Positions 18,084 through 28,224 of a stretch of 64,000 nt of DNA are shown one piece after another. The translations under genes were made by a program, and so were the position numbers. The notes below the pieces were generated by a model that worked only from the letters and a program-made list of their open reading frames with translations, made no database searches and had not been told where the DNA came from. Numbering within the stretch: position 1 is the stretch's first letter; each line of letters starts with the position of its first letter. The DNA lies in NCBI GenBank assembly GCA_965224235.1, contig CBDCYP010000001.1, positions 558,001-622,000 of the forward strand. Direction: 5' to 3'. This stretch comes from G958295935 sp965224235. Its GTDB lineage: Bacteria > Chloroflexota > Dehalococcoidia > Lucifugimonadales > Lucifugimonadaceae.

Positions 18084-19169
18084 ATGGCACATCAGACGAA
18101 GGGTGTGATAGCCGGATCAGCGGGGGCCGCGGTCACGCTTGAGGACATTCTCGTGCCGGATCCAGGTCCGGGTGAGGCGCTCGTGAGGGTGCAGGCGTGC
18201 GGCGTTTGCCACACCGACCTTCACTACAGGGAAGGGGCGATCAACGACGAATTCCCGTTTCTGCTGGGACATGAGGCAGCAGGTGTTGTCGAGGCGACCG
18301 GAGAGGGCGTAACCAATGTCGCAGCCGGTGACTTCGTCATCATCGCGTGGCGCGCTCCTTGCGGCAACTGCCGCTCATGCCTTCGAGGCCGCCCCTGGTA
18401 CTGCTTCGCCAGCATGAACGCGGCGCAGCAAATGACTCTCGCCGATGGGCGTCAGCTGTCTCCCGCTCTGGGGATCGGCGCATTCACAGAATTGACGCTC
18501 GTCCACGCCGGTCAGGCGGTCAAGGTGGACCCGGCGGCGTCAGCTGCTGCGGCCGGACTCGTAGGGTGTGGAGTGATGGCCGGGCTGGGCGCCGCGGTCA
18601 ACACCGGCGGCGTGACGCGGGGCGACTCGGTCGCGGTCTTCGGATGCGGCGGCGTGGGCGATGCGGCGATCGCGGGCGCCCGGTTGGCTGGCGCGCACAC
18701 TATCATCGCCGTCGACATCGACGACAGGAAGCTGGAGTGGGCGAAGGGATTCGGCGCCACGAACACGGTCAATTCCACGCAGACCGACCCAGTCGAGGCC
18801 ATACAGGAGCTCACTGGCGGCAACGGGGTCGATGTGGCGATCGAGGCGGTCGGCAACCCGGTCACATATAAACAAGCGTTCTTCGCCCGGGATCTCGCCG
18901 GGACTGTAGTGCTTGTCGGTGTTCCGAACCCCGAAATGAAGATCGAGCTTCCGATGATCGAGGTGTTCGGTAGAGGCGGCGCCCTAAAGTCCTCGTGGTA
19001 CGGAGACTGTCTGCCCACAAGGGACTTCCCGATGTTTATCGACCTGTACCTGCAGGGCCGTTTGGATCTGGACGGATTCGTGTCCGAGACCATCGGAATA
19101 GGGGACGTAGAGGAGGCGTTCCACAAGATGGAGCGCGGGGAGGTCCTGCGTTCGGTGGTGATGTTTTAG
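18084..19169 (+). CDS. Zinc alcohol dehydrogenase, S-(hydroxymethyl)mycothiol dehydrogenase-like
   Basis: A 361-residue class III-type zinc alcohol dehydrogenase. Catalytic zinc ligands are in CGVCHTD near residue 38 and GHEAAG near residue 63. The structural-zinc cysteines are in CGNCRSCLRGRPWYC, and the NAD site is GCGGVGDAAIAGA near residue 190. Stretches such as LGIGAFTELTLVH, ARDLAGTVVLVGVP and KSSWYGDCLPTRDFP closely resemble actinobacterial S-(hydroxymethyl)mycothiol dehydrogenase (MscR/AdhE2), which oxidises the formaldehyde adduct of mycothiol. AGGAGG precedes the ATG. Whether this organism makes mycothiol cannot be told from the window. Confidence 0.82.
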   Translation: MAHQTKGVIAGSAGAAVTLEDILVPDPGPGEALVRVQACGVCHTDLHYREGAINDEFPFLLGHEAAGVVEATGEGVTNVAAGDFVIIAWRAPCGNCRSCLRGRPWYCFASMNAAQQMTLADGRQLSPALGIGAFTELTLVHAGQAVKVDPAASAAAAGLVGCGVMAGLGAAVNTGGVTRGDSVAVFGCGGVGDAAIAGARLAGAHTIIAVDIDDRKLEWAKGFGATNTVNSTQTDPVEAIQELTGGNGVDVAIEAVGNPVTYKQAFFARDLAGTVVLVGVPNPEMKIELPMIEVFGRGGALKSSWYGDCLPTRDFPMFIDLYLQGRLDLDGFVSETIGIGDVEEAFHKMERGEVLRSVVMF

Positions 19170-19213
19170 GGGTATGGGGGCGCAAAAGTAGGGGGTGCTA
19201 AGATAGTGGAGCT

Positions 19214-22200
19214 GTGACGCCAAGAATGGCCAAACGTAAGAAGGGAAACCTGAAACAAAAGAGGCGCAGACTCGACCGGAGGCGCGAGGCCCTCAATGTG
19301 TCAGGAGTAGCCGAAAGGCCGCCCTTGCTGAAAGAACGTGCCCCTTCCCGGGCCGATTGGGCCGGGCCGGATGGCGCCATTGGCGCCTATATCGGTAATG
19401 AGTCGAAGATGACGCTTGCGGCCTACCGCAGCCAGCCGAACCTGGTCGCCGAACACGCCAACCATGAGGAGGATACGGCGCGTGGTGGGTACGCCCACCG
19501 CCAGTTGTTTGAGTTGGCGCAGAACGGCGCCGACGCTTTATCAGGGTCGATCGGCGGGCGCATCTGGATTGGATTAACGCCGACACGTCTCTATTGCGCT
19601 GACGTGGGACGATCCATCGACACGGATGGCGTGACTGCCCTTATGTTCTCCCATCTGTCCCCCAAACGCGGCACCGCGGAGATCGGCAGATTCGGATTGG
19701 GGTTCAAATCGGTGCTGGGCGTCACAGACGCGCCCGAGTTCTTCAGCCGTTCCGGATCGTTTCGCTTTAATCGCAAGAGAGCGGCCGGGCTTTTGCGGTC
19801 TATCGCGCCAGATGCCGACCGTTATCCGGTCTTGCGCCTACCGGATGCCATTGATCCGTGGCCGGAAATGGAGACTGACCCGATTCTTCGCGATCTAATG
19901 GGTTGGGCGACCAACATCGTTCGTCTCCCGCTCAAGGCCGAAGCTCATGTCGACCTTCGTAAACAAATTGAGGAATTCCCCGCTGAGTTTTTATTGTTCG
20001 TCGAGCATGTCAAGGACCTGGAGCTGCAAACAGACGAGCAAGAGACCACTCGAACAGTGACTCTGAGCCAAGATGACTGTCATTGGGTTCTCGATAGCGC
20101 CGGAGTCAGATCCCGTTGGATGCTTGTCAAGGACACCCATCGACTTTCTCCAGACGCCAAGAACGACAGCAGAACTCTGGACAACGCAGATGAAGTTCCA
20201 ATTTCGTGGGCAGCGCCGGTTGACGGGCGGAACGACCCCGGCAAATTCTGGGCTTTCTTCCCCACTATGACCACGAGCCTGTTGTCCGGCATTCTGAACG
20301 CGCCGTGGAAGACCAACGCGGATCGCCAAAACCTGTTGCCCGGTGTTTACAACGATGAGCTTATCGATGCGGCGGCGGCAATAGTCACCAGCTCATTGTC
20401 AAGCCTCTCCACGCCGGAATACCCTGCACGCCACCTGGATGCTTTGCCGCGCAGGCAAGAGGCAGGTGACTCAGACCACAGCATTCGATTTCGGGACCAG
20501 TTGTATTCGAATCTAAAAGACCATGCAATTGCTCCGGATCAGAATGGCGACCTACGAAAATTACTGGAACTCTCATTTCCCCCGCAGCACCCGAATCCTC
20601 GCCAAGAGATGAATCCTGAAGCACTCGAACGGTGGGCTTTGTGTGAAGGTCGTCCGTCCGGCTGGCTTCACCATAGCGCGTTGACTCGAAATAGATTGGC
20701 CGCCCTTGAGCGGCTGTACGAGGCTTCGCTGCCCCGGGCAAAGATCTCGGAGTGGCTAGAGGCGTTGTTGAGTGACGAGCAATCCCAACCGTCAACTGAT
20801 CTGCAACTCGATGCGTCGGCGGCCGCTATTCAGACGGCCTCTCTGATTCCCGAAAATGTACGAACGAACTACAGCCTCGGCAAAATCTTGCTTGGCAAAA
20901 TTGTGATTACATCAGATTGCCAGCGAGTGGAGCCCGACGCTGACAAAGTGTTTCTTAGCGGCGGTCATGCTTCAGGCGCAGGTTACTTGGTGCATCCGGG
21001 ACTCGAGGCAGACCCAGAGACATTCCGAGCGTTGAAGAAACTCGGCCTGAAACCTGCGTCAGCAGAGACCACATTCAAGGACTATGTGAAAAACACTTTC
21101 ACCGATCCGGGGAGGGCGATTTGGAATGAGTTCTGGAGGCGCTCCCGGGAAATTGATCATTCAAGAGCCGCGACCACTATCATCGAGAATGCAGGCGGCG
21201 ATTGGCGTAATTCACTTAAAGTCCGAACAGTTGACGGGCAATGGAGCACACTCTTTGAATCGCTGCTCCCCGGCCCTATCGTGCTGGCAGACGGCAGTCG
21301 AGACGGCAACGTCGCGATCGACGTAAAGTTTCACGAGGCGGACTTGCCGCTCTTGCGACAGTTTGGCGCGGCCGCAACGCCGCGCGAGCGACACGAGCTG
21401 TCCCCGATGATGAAGCAGCGGTTTACTTCCGCCAGGCGTAAAGAGTTCATTCAGCAAGAATTGCCACGTAACCCCCGTTTAGACATGTTGAATTTCGACA
21501 CGATCACTACAAGCGGACCGCTAGACCTGCTGGACTCACTTTCAGATGAAGGCAAAGCCCTGTACACCTGGGATCTGCTCGACCTCGCCGCAACTTATGA
21601 GCGTTGGACGATGCGGCATGACACTCAAGACATCTACCCATCAATGAAGTTCGAGTCTCCAGCTTTGGAAGCTTTGCGCAAACACGGGCACATCAAGACA
21701 GACGGTGGGATGTATCTCCTTTCCGATGGGATAGGCAACCCGCCGCAGAACCGCGAAGTTTTGTACAAACTGCTTGCCCATCCCCGGGCCGATCAGATCC
21801 GAGTAGCCTTCGATCTGGCAGACCCGCCGGAGATCCCAGCGGAGCCAATTGGGGAGGACTCGTCTGTTCCTCTGGTCGATAAATGGCCTGGACTGGAACC
21901 TCATCTGTCGCGGCAGCAAAAGGACCTTCAACTTGTACGCTGCGACGGCTTTCGCGTGTTTGGTGGCGGCGGGGACGAAGACGAGCCGGATTGCATCGTC
22001 AGGGACGGTTACGTCTACGTGGCACGGCAGGATGATGAAGAACAAGAGATTCGATCCGTATTACAGGGGTTTGGCCTCAATCTCAGCGATGATCGGATCC
22101 AGTGGATTCTCCGCCGACTGACTCCTGAAGACGTTCAGAAAGCCAGAGATTCGGTTCGGAGTTTTTCTACGGACGAAGAACGTCTCCTTGCCGCCGTGGG

Positions 22201-23725
22201 CCTGCCTGAGTTGGTGAGTCGCCTGCCGCCCGGGTTAGTGGTCATGCTCTATGAGGAACTGGGGGCATCGCTGACCGGGATTGAGTTGGCAAGAGCCGCG
22301 ATATCGACATTTCACACTGACGCGCTTCGAGAGTACCGTCACGCACTCGCCCACTTGGATCCCCCAAAGCAGTGGGCGGGGAGTTCGAGGGCAGTCGCAT
22401 TCGTGCGGTCTCTTGGATTCAGTGAAGAATGGGCTGGGGAGAGGAATGCCAGGCGCGACCCGTATGTCGATGTCGATGGTCCCTACTCGCTTCCAGAACT
22501 ACACGACTACCAACGCAAGGTGGTCGAGAACATCCGGAGACTGATCCACTCGAACGGCAAGTTCGGCGAACGACGCGGCATGGTCAGCATGCCTACTGGT
22601 TCGGGAAAGACACGGGTCGCAGTTCAATCTATTGTGGAAGCGATCCGGGAAGACAGTTTCGAGGGCGACATTTTGTGGGTGGCGGATCGTGACGAGCTGT
22701 GCGAGCAAGCTGTCGAGGCGTGGCGGCAAGTATGGTCAAGCGAAGGCGCTCAAGGCGTGCGATTGCGAATATCCCGAATGTGGGCAGGGCAGCCCCAACC
22801 GCTATTGGCCGGGAACATCAACGTCATTGTCGCAACAATCCAAACCTTGTATGCCAAGATATCCAGGCAGCCGGACTCCTACGAGTTTTTGGCGGACTTA
22901 AAACTCCTGGTGTTCGACGAGGCTCATCGATCGGTGGCGCCGACCTTTACTTCGGTCATGGAAGATCTCGGGCTGACACGTTGGAGAAGGACACACGAAC
23001 CGCTCCTGATAGGCCTAACGGCGACGCCGTACAGGGGCCACGACGAACGGGCGACGGCGCGACTCGTCAATCGATACAGTAGCAATCGGCTCGACGGGGG
23101 TGCGTTCGCGAGTGAAGTTCCTGAAGCCGTGATTCAGGAACTTCAAGGTATGCGCGTGCTCGCGCGAGCCGATCATGCCACCATAGACGGCGGGGAATTC
23201 CGTCTGTCGGCCGACGAATTGCGACAGTCGAAGGATACACCCTGGTTGCCGCGTAGCGTAGAAAAGCGTATCGCCGACAACACCGAACGCACAAGGCGAA
23301 TCATAAGCGCGTACCTTGAACGTATCGATCCCAATTGGCCCACCTTGGTCTTCGCTACTTCGGTGGAACATTCTCAAACAGTCGCGGCGTTGCTTACTCG
23401 GAAAGGAGTCAAAGCGCGCGCCGTTAGCGCGGATACTGAGACATCCGTTCGCCGCCGCGTCGTCGAGGAATTCCGCGCGGGCGAAATCAAGGCGCTGGTG
23501 AACTATGGCATATTCCGAGAGGGCTTCGACGCGCCCAAAACGCGGGCCATAATCGTCGCCCGCCCGGTATACAGTCCCAACCTCTACTTCCAGATGATCG
23601 GCAGGGGTCTACGCGGCGTCAAGAACGGTGGCAACGACCGCTGCCTTATTCTCAACGTCAGAGACAATATCGAGAACTATCAGCGGAAGCTTGCCTTCTC
23701 GGTACTTGATGGGCTGTGGGACTGA
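19214..23725 (+). CDS. GHKL (Hsp90/sacsin-like) ATPase fused to SF2 DEAD/DEAH helicase, probable defence protein
   Basis: A 1503-residue two-engine protein. After a basic tail (KRKKGNLKQKRRRLDRRR) comes a Bergerat-fold ATPase: N-box ELAQNGADAL near residue 97, G1 ADVGRSIDTDG near residue 130 and G2 GRFGLGFKSVLGV near residue 157. About 850 residues of unassigned middle region follow. The C-terminal SF2 helicase has motif I MPTGSGKTRVA near residue 1120, DEAH near residue 1235, TATPYRG near residue 1276, FATSVEHSQ near residue 1378 and QMIGRGLRG near residue 1460. GTG 19214 and ATG 19226 are alternative starts. Such fusions occur in anti-phage loci, but no partner genes are seen, so it may act alone. 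The defence role is inferred. Confidence 0.8.
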   Translation: MTPRMAKRKKGNLKQKRRRLDRRREALNVSGVAERPPLLKERAPSRADWAGPDGAIGAYIGNESKMTLAAYRSQPNLVAEHANHEEDTARGGYAHRQLFELAQNGADALSGSIGGRIWIGLTPTRLYCADVGRSIDTDGVTALMFSHLSPKRGTAEIGRFGLGFKSVLGVTDAPEFFSRSGSFRFNRKRAAGLLRSIAPDADRYPVLRLPDAIDPWPEMETDPILRDLMGWATNIVRLPLKAEAHVDLRKQIEEFPAEFLLFVEHVKDLELQTDEQETTRTVTLSQDDCHWVLDSAGVRSRWMLVKDTHRLSPDAKNDSRTLDNADEVPISWAAPVDGRNDPGKFWAFFPTMTTSLLSGILNAPWKTNADRQNLLPGVYNDELIDAAAAIVTSSLSSLSTPEYPARHLDALPRRQEAGDSDHSIRFRDQLYSNLKDHAIAPDQNGDLRKLLELSFPPQHPNPRQEMNPEALERWALCEGRPSGWLHHSALTRNRLAALERLYEASLPRAKISEWLEALLSDEQSQPSTDLQLDASAAAIQTASLIPENVRTNYSLGKILLGKIVITSDCQRVEPDADKVFLSGGHASGAGYLVHPGLEADPETFRALKKLGLKPASAETTFKDYVKNTFTDPGRAIWNEFWRRSREIDHSRAATTIIENAGGDWRNSLKVRTVDGQWSTLFESLLPGPIVLADGSRDGNVAIDVKFHEADLPLLRQFGAAATPRERHELSPMMKQRFTSARRKEFIQQELPRNPRLDMLNFDTITTSGPLDLLDSLSDEGKALYTWDLLDLAATYERWTMRHDTQDIYPSMKFESPALEALRKHGHIKTDGGMYLLSDGIGNPPQNREVLYKLLAHPRADQIRVAFDLADPPEIPAEPIGEDSSVPLVDKWPGLEPHLSRQQKDLQLVRCDGFRVFGGGGDEDEPDCIVRDGYVYVARQDDEEQEIRSVLQGFGLNLSDDRIQWILRRLTPEDVQKARDSVRSFSTDEERLLAAVGLPELVSRLPPGLVVMLYEELGASLTGIELARAAISTFHTDALREYRHALAHLDPPKQWAGSSRAVAFVRSLGFSEEWAGERNARRDPYVDVDGPYSLPELHDYQRKVVENIRRLIHSNGKFGERRGMVSMPTGSGKTRVAVQSIVEAIREDSFEGDILWVADRDELCEQAVEAWRQVWSSEGAQGVRLRISRMWAGQPQPLLAGNINVIVATIQTLYAKISRQPDSYEFLADLKLLVFDEAHRSVAPTFTSVMEDLGLTRWRRTHEPLLIGLTATPYRGHDERATARLVNRYSSNRLDGGAFASEVPEAVIQELQGMRVLARADHATIDGGEFRLSADELRQSKDTPWLPRSVEKRIADNTERTRRIISAYLERIDPNWPTLVFATSVEHSQTVAALLTRKGVKARAVSADTETSVRRRVVEEFRAGEIKALVNYGIFREGFDAPKTRAIIVARPVYSPNLYFQMIGRGLRGVKNGGNDRCLILNVRDNIENYQRKLAFSVLDGLWD

Positions 23726-24059
23726 ACCAACTTTGTCTGCAAGTTGTTGGACCAGTCGCTCATGTCATCGATCCCGTCGCCGGTTCAGCGGTTTGTAGAT
23801 GCGCACTCAAGTTGGTTCTACCCAGTAAACAGCCGAAGGGAGCCCGGCCGCGCACCCGGGTTGCGGCGCTCGCCGGAATGACGGAGGTGGTGGGTTCCGG
23901 TTTTCGCCGGGGATGACGGGTTAGTGGTCGGGGACGACGAGTGTGGAGATTGTTGGCCTTCGCGCACACAGGCTCGGGTATCCAATCCCCGCCTCTGGGT
24001 TATGGCCTTCGCCGGAAAGACGATGTGCGCCTGGGACGGCGGGTGTGAGCGGGCGCGTT

Positions 24060-24092
24060 GAAGCAACCCCGGTGGTGTTCCGGGGTTGCTTC
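24060..24092. terminator. Strong hairpin, terminator-like without a T-run
   Basis: A perfect 13-bp GC-rich stem (GAAGCAACCCCGG and its complement) around TGGTGTT. No U-tract follows on either strand, so termination is uncertain; it may be part of a structured RNA or a mobile-element end. It lies 335 bases after the helicase stop. Confidence 0.4.
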
Positions 24093-24680
24093 GGTTGACA
24101 GTGTCTCTGTAGTCGTAACCGTGACCGGCTGAAGCCGAGAGGCGGTTTGTTTGGAAGGAGGTTTTCCTCTGTTGTCTTCTTCCGGACCGTGTGACAAGCG
24201 CACGGTATGGCGGTAACTACCCGCCAGTTACAGACGGCCGTAAGGCCACATGAGAAGACGATATTTTCGGCTCTTCACCCGCGCCCCGGTTGAATTGGGC
24301 GCGTTCGGGCAATGAAACAGACGCGTTGCTTCCGGTTTTCGGCTTGTTCTCCGAGGCGAACTCCGGTCGCATCCCTGAGTCACACTCACGTGCGACCTTT
24401 AACGGGCCCCGGGCCACCAAGGCCAGGGTTGGCCGCCACGCCTACGTAGGCGGCATGTCAAAGTCGTTCCCTTCCCCTATCGGCTGCGCAGCCGGGGGCG
24501 TGGGAATCCGTGTTTCACCCGCGCCCTCCTTCCAAAGGCGGACGCTTCCTTTCTCAGTTGCAACGGGCTTTAACACGAGGTGAGGTTTACCTCGACGCTG
24601 GCCAGAGTTGTCCCCCGTTGCATTCCGATGGGGTTGGTTGGCATGGACATCGTTTATCGAAACGACTTATGTTGATATTA

Positions 24681-24692
24681 GAACGTGTGTTC
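24681..24692. promoter_or_regulatory. Possible LexA (SOS) box
   Basis: GAACGTGTGTTC fits the Gram-positive-type SOS consensus GAACNNNNGTTC exactly. No damage-response gene follows, so it may be a chance match or the orphan promoter of a lost gene. Confidence 0.25.
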
Positions 24693-24938
24693 TGGTTTGT
24701 AAATGAGGGTTTGGCACATGTCGTTTGGTTTGGGATTGAGGGGGAATGACCACCCGGACCCCTCTCCTGGGCGCCCACACACCGACGCCCCCACGTCGTG
24801 TGCTTTGGGAACGGGATGTCGGATGTCGATGCGTGCGGACGGTGTCCGCTCGGGGCCCCACACGTCCCCAGGTCGCCCGCACACCGACGCCTCTACAATG
24901 GATTTACAGGTCCCTCCGCCGAGGCACGCACAGGTAGC

Positions 24939-25132
24939 GCGGGGGTAAGAGCGTGTTTCAGAAGTCCTTCGCACATTTTCGTGTCGAACGCCATGCGACG
25001 AGATTCCCGTTTTCACCGGAATGACGAGATTGGAATACGGCGCCATACCTCATAATGCCGTCGAAAACCGGAGTCCAAACAATCGTGACCCCGGAGGTCC
25101 GAGGATTCTGAAACAGGCTCTTGAAACCCGCC
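24939..25132 (+). repeat. MITE2 copy 1
   Basis: About 195 bp with imperfect terminal inverted repeats; the right end is CTGAAACAGGCTCTTGAAAC and the left end is its diverged complement. The core carries TTTTCACCGGAATGACGAGA. A second copy lies at 29513-29707 in the same orientation. Exact ends and target duplication are not certain. Confidence 0.7.
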
Positions 25133-25399
25133 ATTACAATACGACGCGGGGGCGACATCTATTTTCATTGCAATGACCTATGGGCGCTCAGAATGACATG
25201 TGCCGAGGTTACGTAAAGGTGGAAGACGCGCGCCCGTGGATCCCCGATCGGGGTCGGGGATGGCGGATGACGCACGGCAATGGTCAGGCGGGGTGGACTC
25301 ATGAGTCAGGCTCCTCCACCTGTCAATAAACGGGGTAACACCAGCGTCCGGGGGAGAAGCCCATTCCCACTTCGGCAGGGTTAGGGGCTCCACCGGCGC

Positions 25400-27121
25400 C
25401 TACTCCGGAAACAGTGTCACGACGATGGTCATACGCGTGTAACCGCTTTGGCCGCCGGTGGCCGACGCGACACTCCCCAGATTGGCTGCCAGTAACTCGT
25501 ACACTTCCACGTCGTCTCCCTCTGCTCCACTCGCCAGCTGGTCAAAGATGTCGTCCAGTCCCGCGTAAATCAGCAGACTCCTGCTTTCAGGAAGCGCCTC
25601 GACTGCGCTGCGATACTCCTCGTCCGAATCGATGCCCGGCAAGTCGCCGTTTTGTGCCTGCACAGCCTGCTCTACTGCGCTGGACGTCGACCCGATCACC
25701 AGGTACCCGTTATGCAGTACGTAGGCTGGCGTGTAGTCAAGGAACTGAAATGCCTTGGCGTCCGCTTCTGCGCCCACATCCTTCAGGTCGGCTCGGAACC
25801 CCAACAACCCGGCAAACCCGTCGATAGCCGCCGCGAGGCCCTCTCCCCCATCGGCAGTGTGGGAAAGCAACGCGAATACCTCTATCCGGGCTGGCCCAAA
25901 CACGGACTTCGTTTGAGTGAATTCGACGTTGGTAACCCCGACGACCGCGTTTCCGGAGAGATTGTGAAAGACGTCAGTTTCAAGACCGACGCGGGTCAAT
26001 TCCGAAACAACAAGCAGGCCGTAATCCAGCAGATCGGCAAGCGTCGAATCATCCCCGCCCTCGAAGTCAAAGCCGTAGAAGTAGCCCTCCAGCAGGCTTT
26101 CAACGCCCTCTGGCTCCATGCCGAAGGGGCCGAGAACGTCGGCCAAATCCTGCTCGCCCAAAGCCGCCCGCCATTTATCGAGATCGGGATCGAAGGATGC
26201 GGCGACGAAACCGACGGTCCCGAGCGGTACCAGTTCTCCAGGGTCCACCAGATCAGGAACGTCAAACCCGTGGTCCCGCCCCGCCGGCATCACCAACTCG
26301 AGCACCATACCGTCGTCGATCCACACCGCGGAGGCCGCAGCCCAACTTCCCTCGCCGAAAATGTTCGCTATCGCGCCCGCCCACTCGACAGCCCCTTCGA
26401 CGGCGTCTCCAACGTCGTCGACGGAGTACTTGACGTTCAGGTAGGCCGAACCAAAACGGCTTTCGTCCAGGGCCGCCGACGCCTCAGCGAAGTCAGGGTT
26501 GTCAACCAGTGAGCGTACGCCGCCGCCGGACATGCGCTCCAGCACGTCGAATAGCGCCCGCTCATCCGTGGTGAACACCAGCCAATCGTCCGTCAACCCA
26601 AGCGCGGACCGATCCCGGCGCTCGGTGTGGACCCACGTATCGACTCCGTCATCTGAACTGAACGTGAAGTCGGATACGTCGGCGTTCAACCCTTCCTCGA
26701 TGAGTACCGGCATGAATTCAGCGGCCCGGTCGCGGTCACGCACGCCGATCATTGCGAGCGCGCCGTTGTTCGTGATCCCTGCGGAGTGGTTGAAGCCGAT
26801 CCACGGGGTCAACTGTTCTATCTCGATCTCCGAATCCACTGAATATCCGCTGAACAGTTCATCGATGAAATTCTTGAACACATCGGATTCGCCAAATCCG
26901 TCCCGCAATTTCATCAACTCGCCAACGTTCCCAACCGTCGGCTTGGCGTCGAAAGAAACATAGGCGAACGAGTTTTCCGGATAGTACCGCGCCGAGTGGT
27001 CGGGCTGAATCGGCGTGAAGAGTTGGACAATCAGACGAACCGGGATGTCGGCAAACACCGCAGTCACGATTGTCAAGACAAACACTACGGCCAAGAGCAC
27101 CGTAAGTATCTTGCGTTTCAC
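25400..27121 (-). CDS. DUF3352-like exported/membrane-anchored protein
   Basis: A 573-residue protein with an N-terminal signal anchor (ILTVLLAVVFVLTIVTAVFA, residues 4-23) and a large acidic extracytoplasmic region. Stretches such as YYPENSFAYVSFDAKP near residue 42 and the repeated pattern of self-comparison domains (VFHNLSGNAVVGVTN, AYVLHNGYLVIGSTSSAVEQAV) fit DUF3352, a family common in Chloroflexota and cyanobacteria with no established biochemical role. It lies upstream of, and apart from, the suc operon on the same strand. Confidence 0.75.
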   Translation of the reverse strand: MKRKILTVLLAVVFVLTIVTAVFADIPVRLIVQLFTPIQPDHSARYYPENSFAYVSFDAKPTVGNVGELMKLRDGFGESDVFKNFIDELFSGYSVDSEIEIEQLTPWIGFNHSAGITNNGALAMIGVRDRDRAAEFMPVLIEEGLNADVSDFTFSSDDGVDTWVHTERRDRSALGLTDDWLVFTTDERALFDVLERMSGGGVRSLVDNPDFAEASAALDESRFGSAYLNVKYSVDDVGDAVEGAVEWAGAIANIFGEGSWAAASAVWIDDGMVLELVMPAGRDHGFDVPDLVDPGELVPLGTVGFVAASFDPDLDKWRAALGEQDLADVLGPFGMEPEGVESLLEGYFYGFDFEGGDDSTLADLLDYGLLVVSELTRVGLETDVFHNLSGNAVVGVTNVEFTQTKSVFGPARIEVFALLSHTADGGEGLAAAIDGFAGLLGFRADLKDVGAEADAKAFQFLDYTPAYVLHNGYLVIGSTSSAVEQAVQAQNGDLPGIDSDEEYRSAVEALPESRSLLIYAGLDDIFDQLASGAEGDDVEVYELLAANLGSVASATGGQSGYTRMTIVVTLFPE

Positions 27122-27351
27122 CGGCGTTCCCCTGACTACGCGGGCCCGGTCGTCATCCCCGGCGGGCCGCCGGCTCCGTGCCGGAATGTGCCCGTATCAG
27201 TGGGCAAGTTTGCCGATCGGCAGCAAATAATATTATGTGACCCGCAATTACCCCACCCATCCGGCGCCCGCAAGAGACGCCGCTTCTTGTGTTCGTCCTT
27301 CGGGGCGCGGCCACGGGAGGCGCCGTTATAGGTTGTTGGGTGAACAGGGGT

Positions 27352-28224
27352 TCAGGTGAGGAGATCGCGCAGCCGGCGGCCTATGTAGGCCGGGGAGTCG
27401 ACGACATGGGCGCCGGCGTTGCTGAGCGCCCGAATTTTTTCCGACGCCAACGCAGCCTTGCCCGTGATTATCGCTCCGGCGTGGCCCATGCGCTTGCCCG
27501 GCGGAGCGGTCTGCCCGACGACGGCAGCCACCACCGGTTTGGTAACGTGTTCACGGATGAATTGGGCGGCATTCTGCTCCCGCGTCCCGCCGATCTCGCC
27601 GATCAACACGATGGCGTCGGTGTCCGGATCGTTCTGAAACATCCCGAGCACGTCCGTAAATGTCGTTCCGTGCAGCGGATCGCCTCCGATCCCCACGCAG
27701 GTCGATTCGCCCATGCCGAACTGGCTCAGTTGGGCAATCGCCTCGTAGGTCAGCGTCCCGCTTCGGGAGACGACTCCGATGCGCCCTTCGCGGACGATGC
27801 CGGCCGGTATTATGCCGATCTTCGTGCGCGTCGCCGGCTGGATCAAGCCGGGGCAGTTTGGGCCAATCAGCCGCGTGCCTTTCCCCTTCATGTAGGCGAG
27901 AATTTTCACCATGTCGAGCACCGGCACGCGCTCCGTGATTGCCACGATGAGGCCAAGTCCGGCGTCGATTTGCTCAATGATGGCGTCGGCGGCGAACGGC
28001 GCCGGAACGAATACCACGCCCGCGTTCGCCCCGGTCTCGTCTACGGCCTGCGATGCGGATTCGTAGATCGGTACAACGTCTTCGAATTTTTGGCCGCCCC
28101 GGCCGGGGTGTACCGCCGCGACCATGTTGGTCCCGTATTCACGGCACCTGCTCGACTGAAAGCTGCCATCGCGGCCCAGGCCCTGCACCAGCAGCCGCGT
28201 ATCGGGTCCGACGAGCACACTCAT
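27352..28224 (-). CDS. sucD: Succinate-CoA ligase subunit alpha
   Basis: The 290-residue CoA-binding subunit of the TCA-cycle enzyme that interconverts succinyl-CoA and succinate with nucleotide phosphorylation. It has the N-terminal CoA-binding Rossmann stretch (LLVQGLGRDG), IGPNCPGLI near residue 121, SRSGTLTYEA near residue 152, and MGHAGAI near residue 247 containing the phosphorylated histidine. Its ATG overlaps the sucC stop by four bases (ATGA), so translation is coupled. The gene is intact. Confidence 0.95.
   Translation of the reverse strand: MSVLVGPDTRLLVQGLGRDGSFQSSRCREYGTNMVAAVHPGRGGQKFEDVVPIYESASQAVDETGANAGVVFVPAPFAADAIIEQIDAGLGLIVAITERVPVLDMVKILAYMKGKGTRLIGPNCPGLIQPATRTKIGIIPAGIVREGRIGVVSRSGTLTYEAIAQLSQFGMGESTCVGIGGDPLHGTTFTDVLGMFQNDPDTDAIVLIGEIGGTREQNAAQFIREHVTKPVVAAVVGQTAPPGKRMGHAGAIITGKAALASEKIRALSNAGAHVVDSPAYIGRRLRDLLT

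Larger units (their letters stand above)
23726..25399. other. Gene-free region with hairpins and repeat debris
   Basis: No convincing protein gene was found in 1.7 kb. It contains a perfect 13-bp stem with a 7-base loop (GAAGCAACCCCGG / CCGGGGTTGCTTC) near 24060-24092, a stem ACCGTG/CACGGT near 24187-24208, a 14-bp palindrome CGCCTACGTAGGCG at 24439-24452, an SOS-box-like site at 24681-24692, a diverged direct repeat around CGCCCRCACACCGACGCC near 24770 and 24870, and a MITE2 copy. A minus-strand frame at 24217-24420 looks peptide-like but was not identified; a remnant of a transposon end with a structured RNA is possible. Confidence 0.5.

Noticed and set aside
25652..26512. 286-residue plus-strand frame
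   Set aside because: Opposite the DUF3352 gene, which has a signal anchor and family resemblance.
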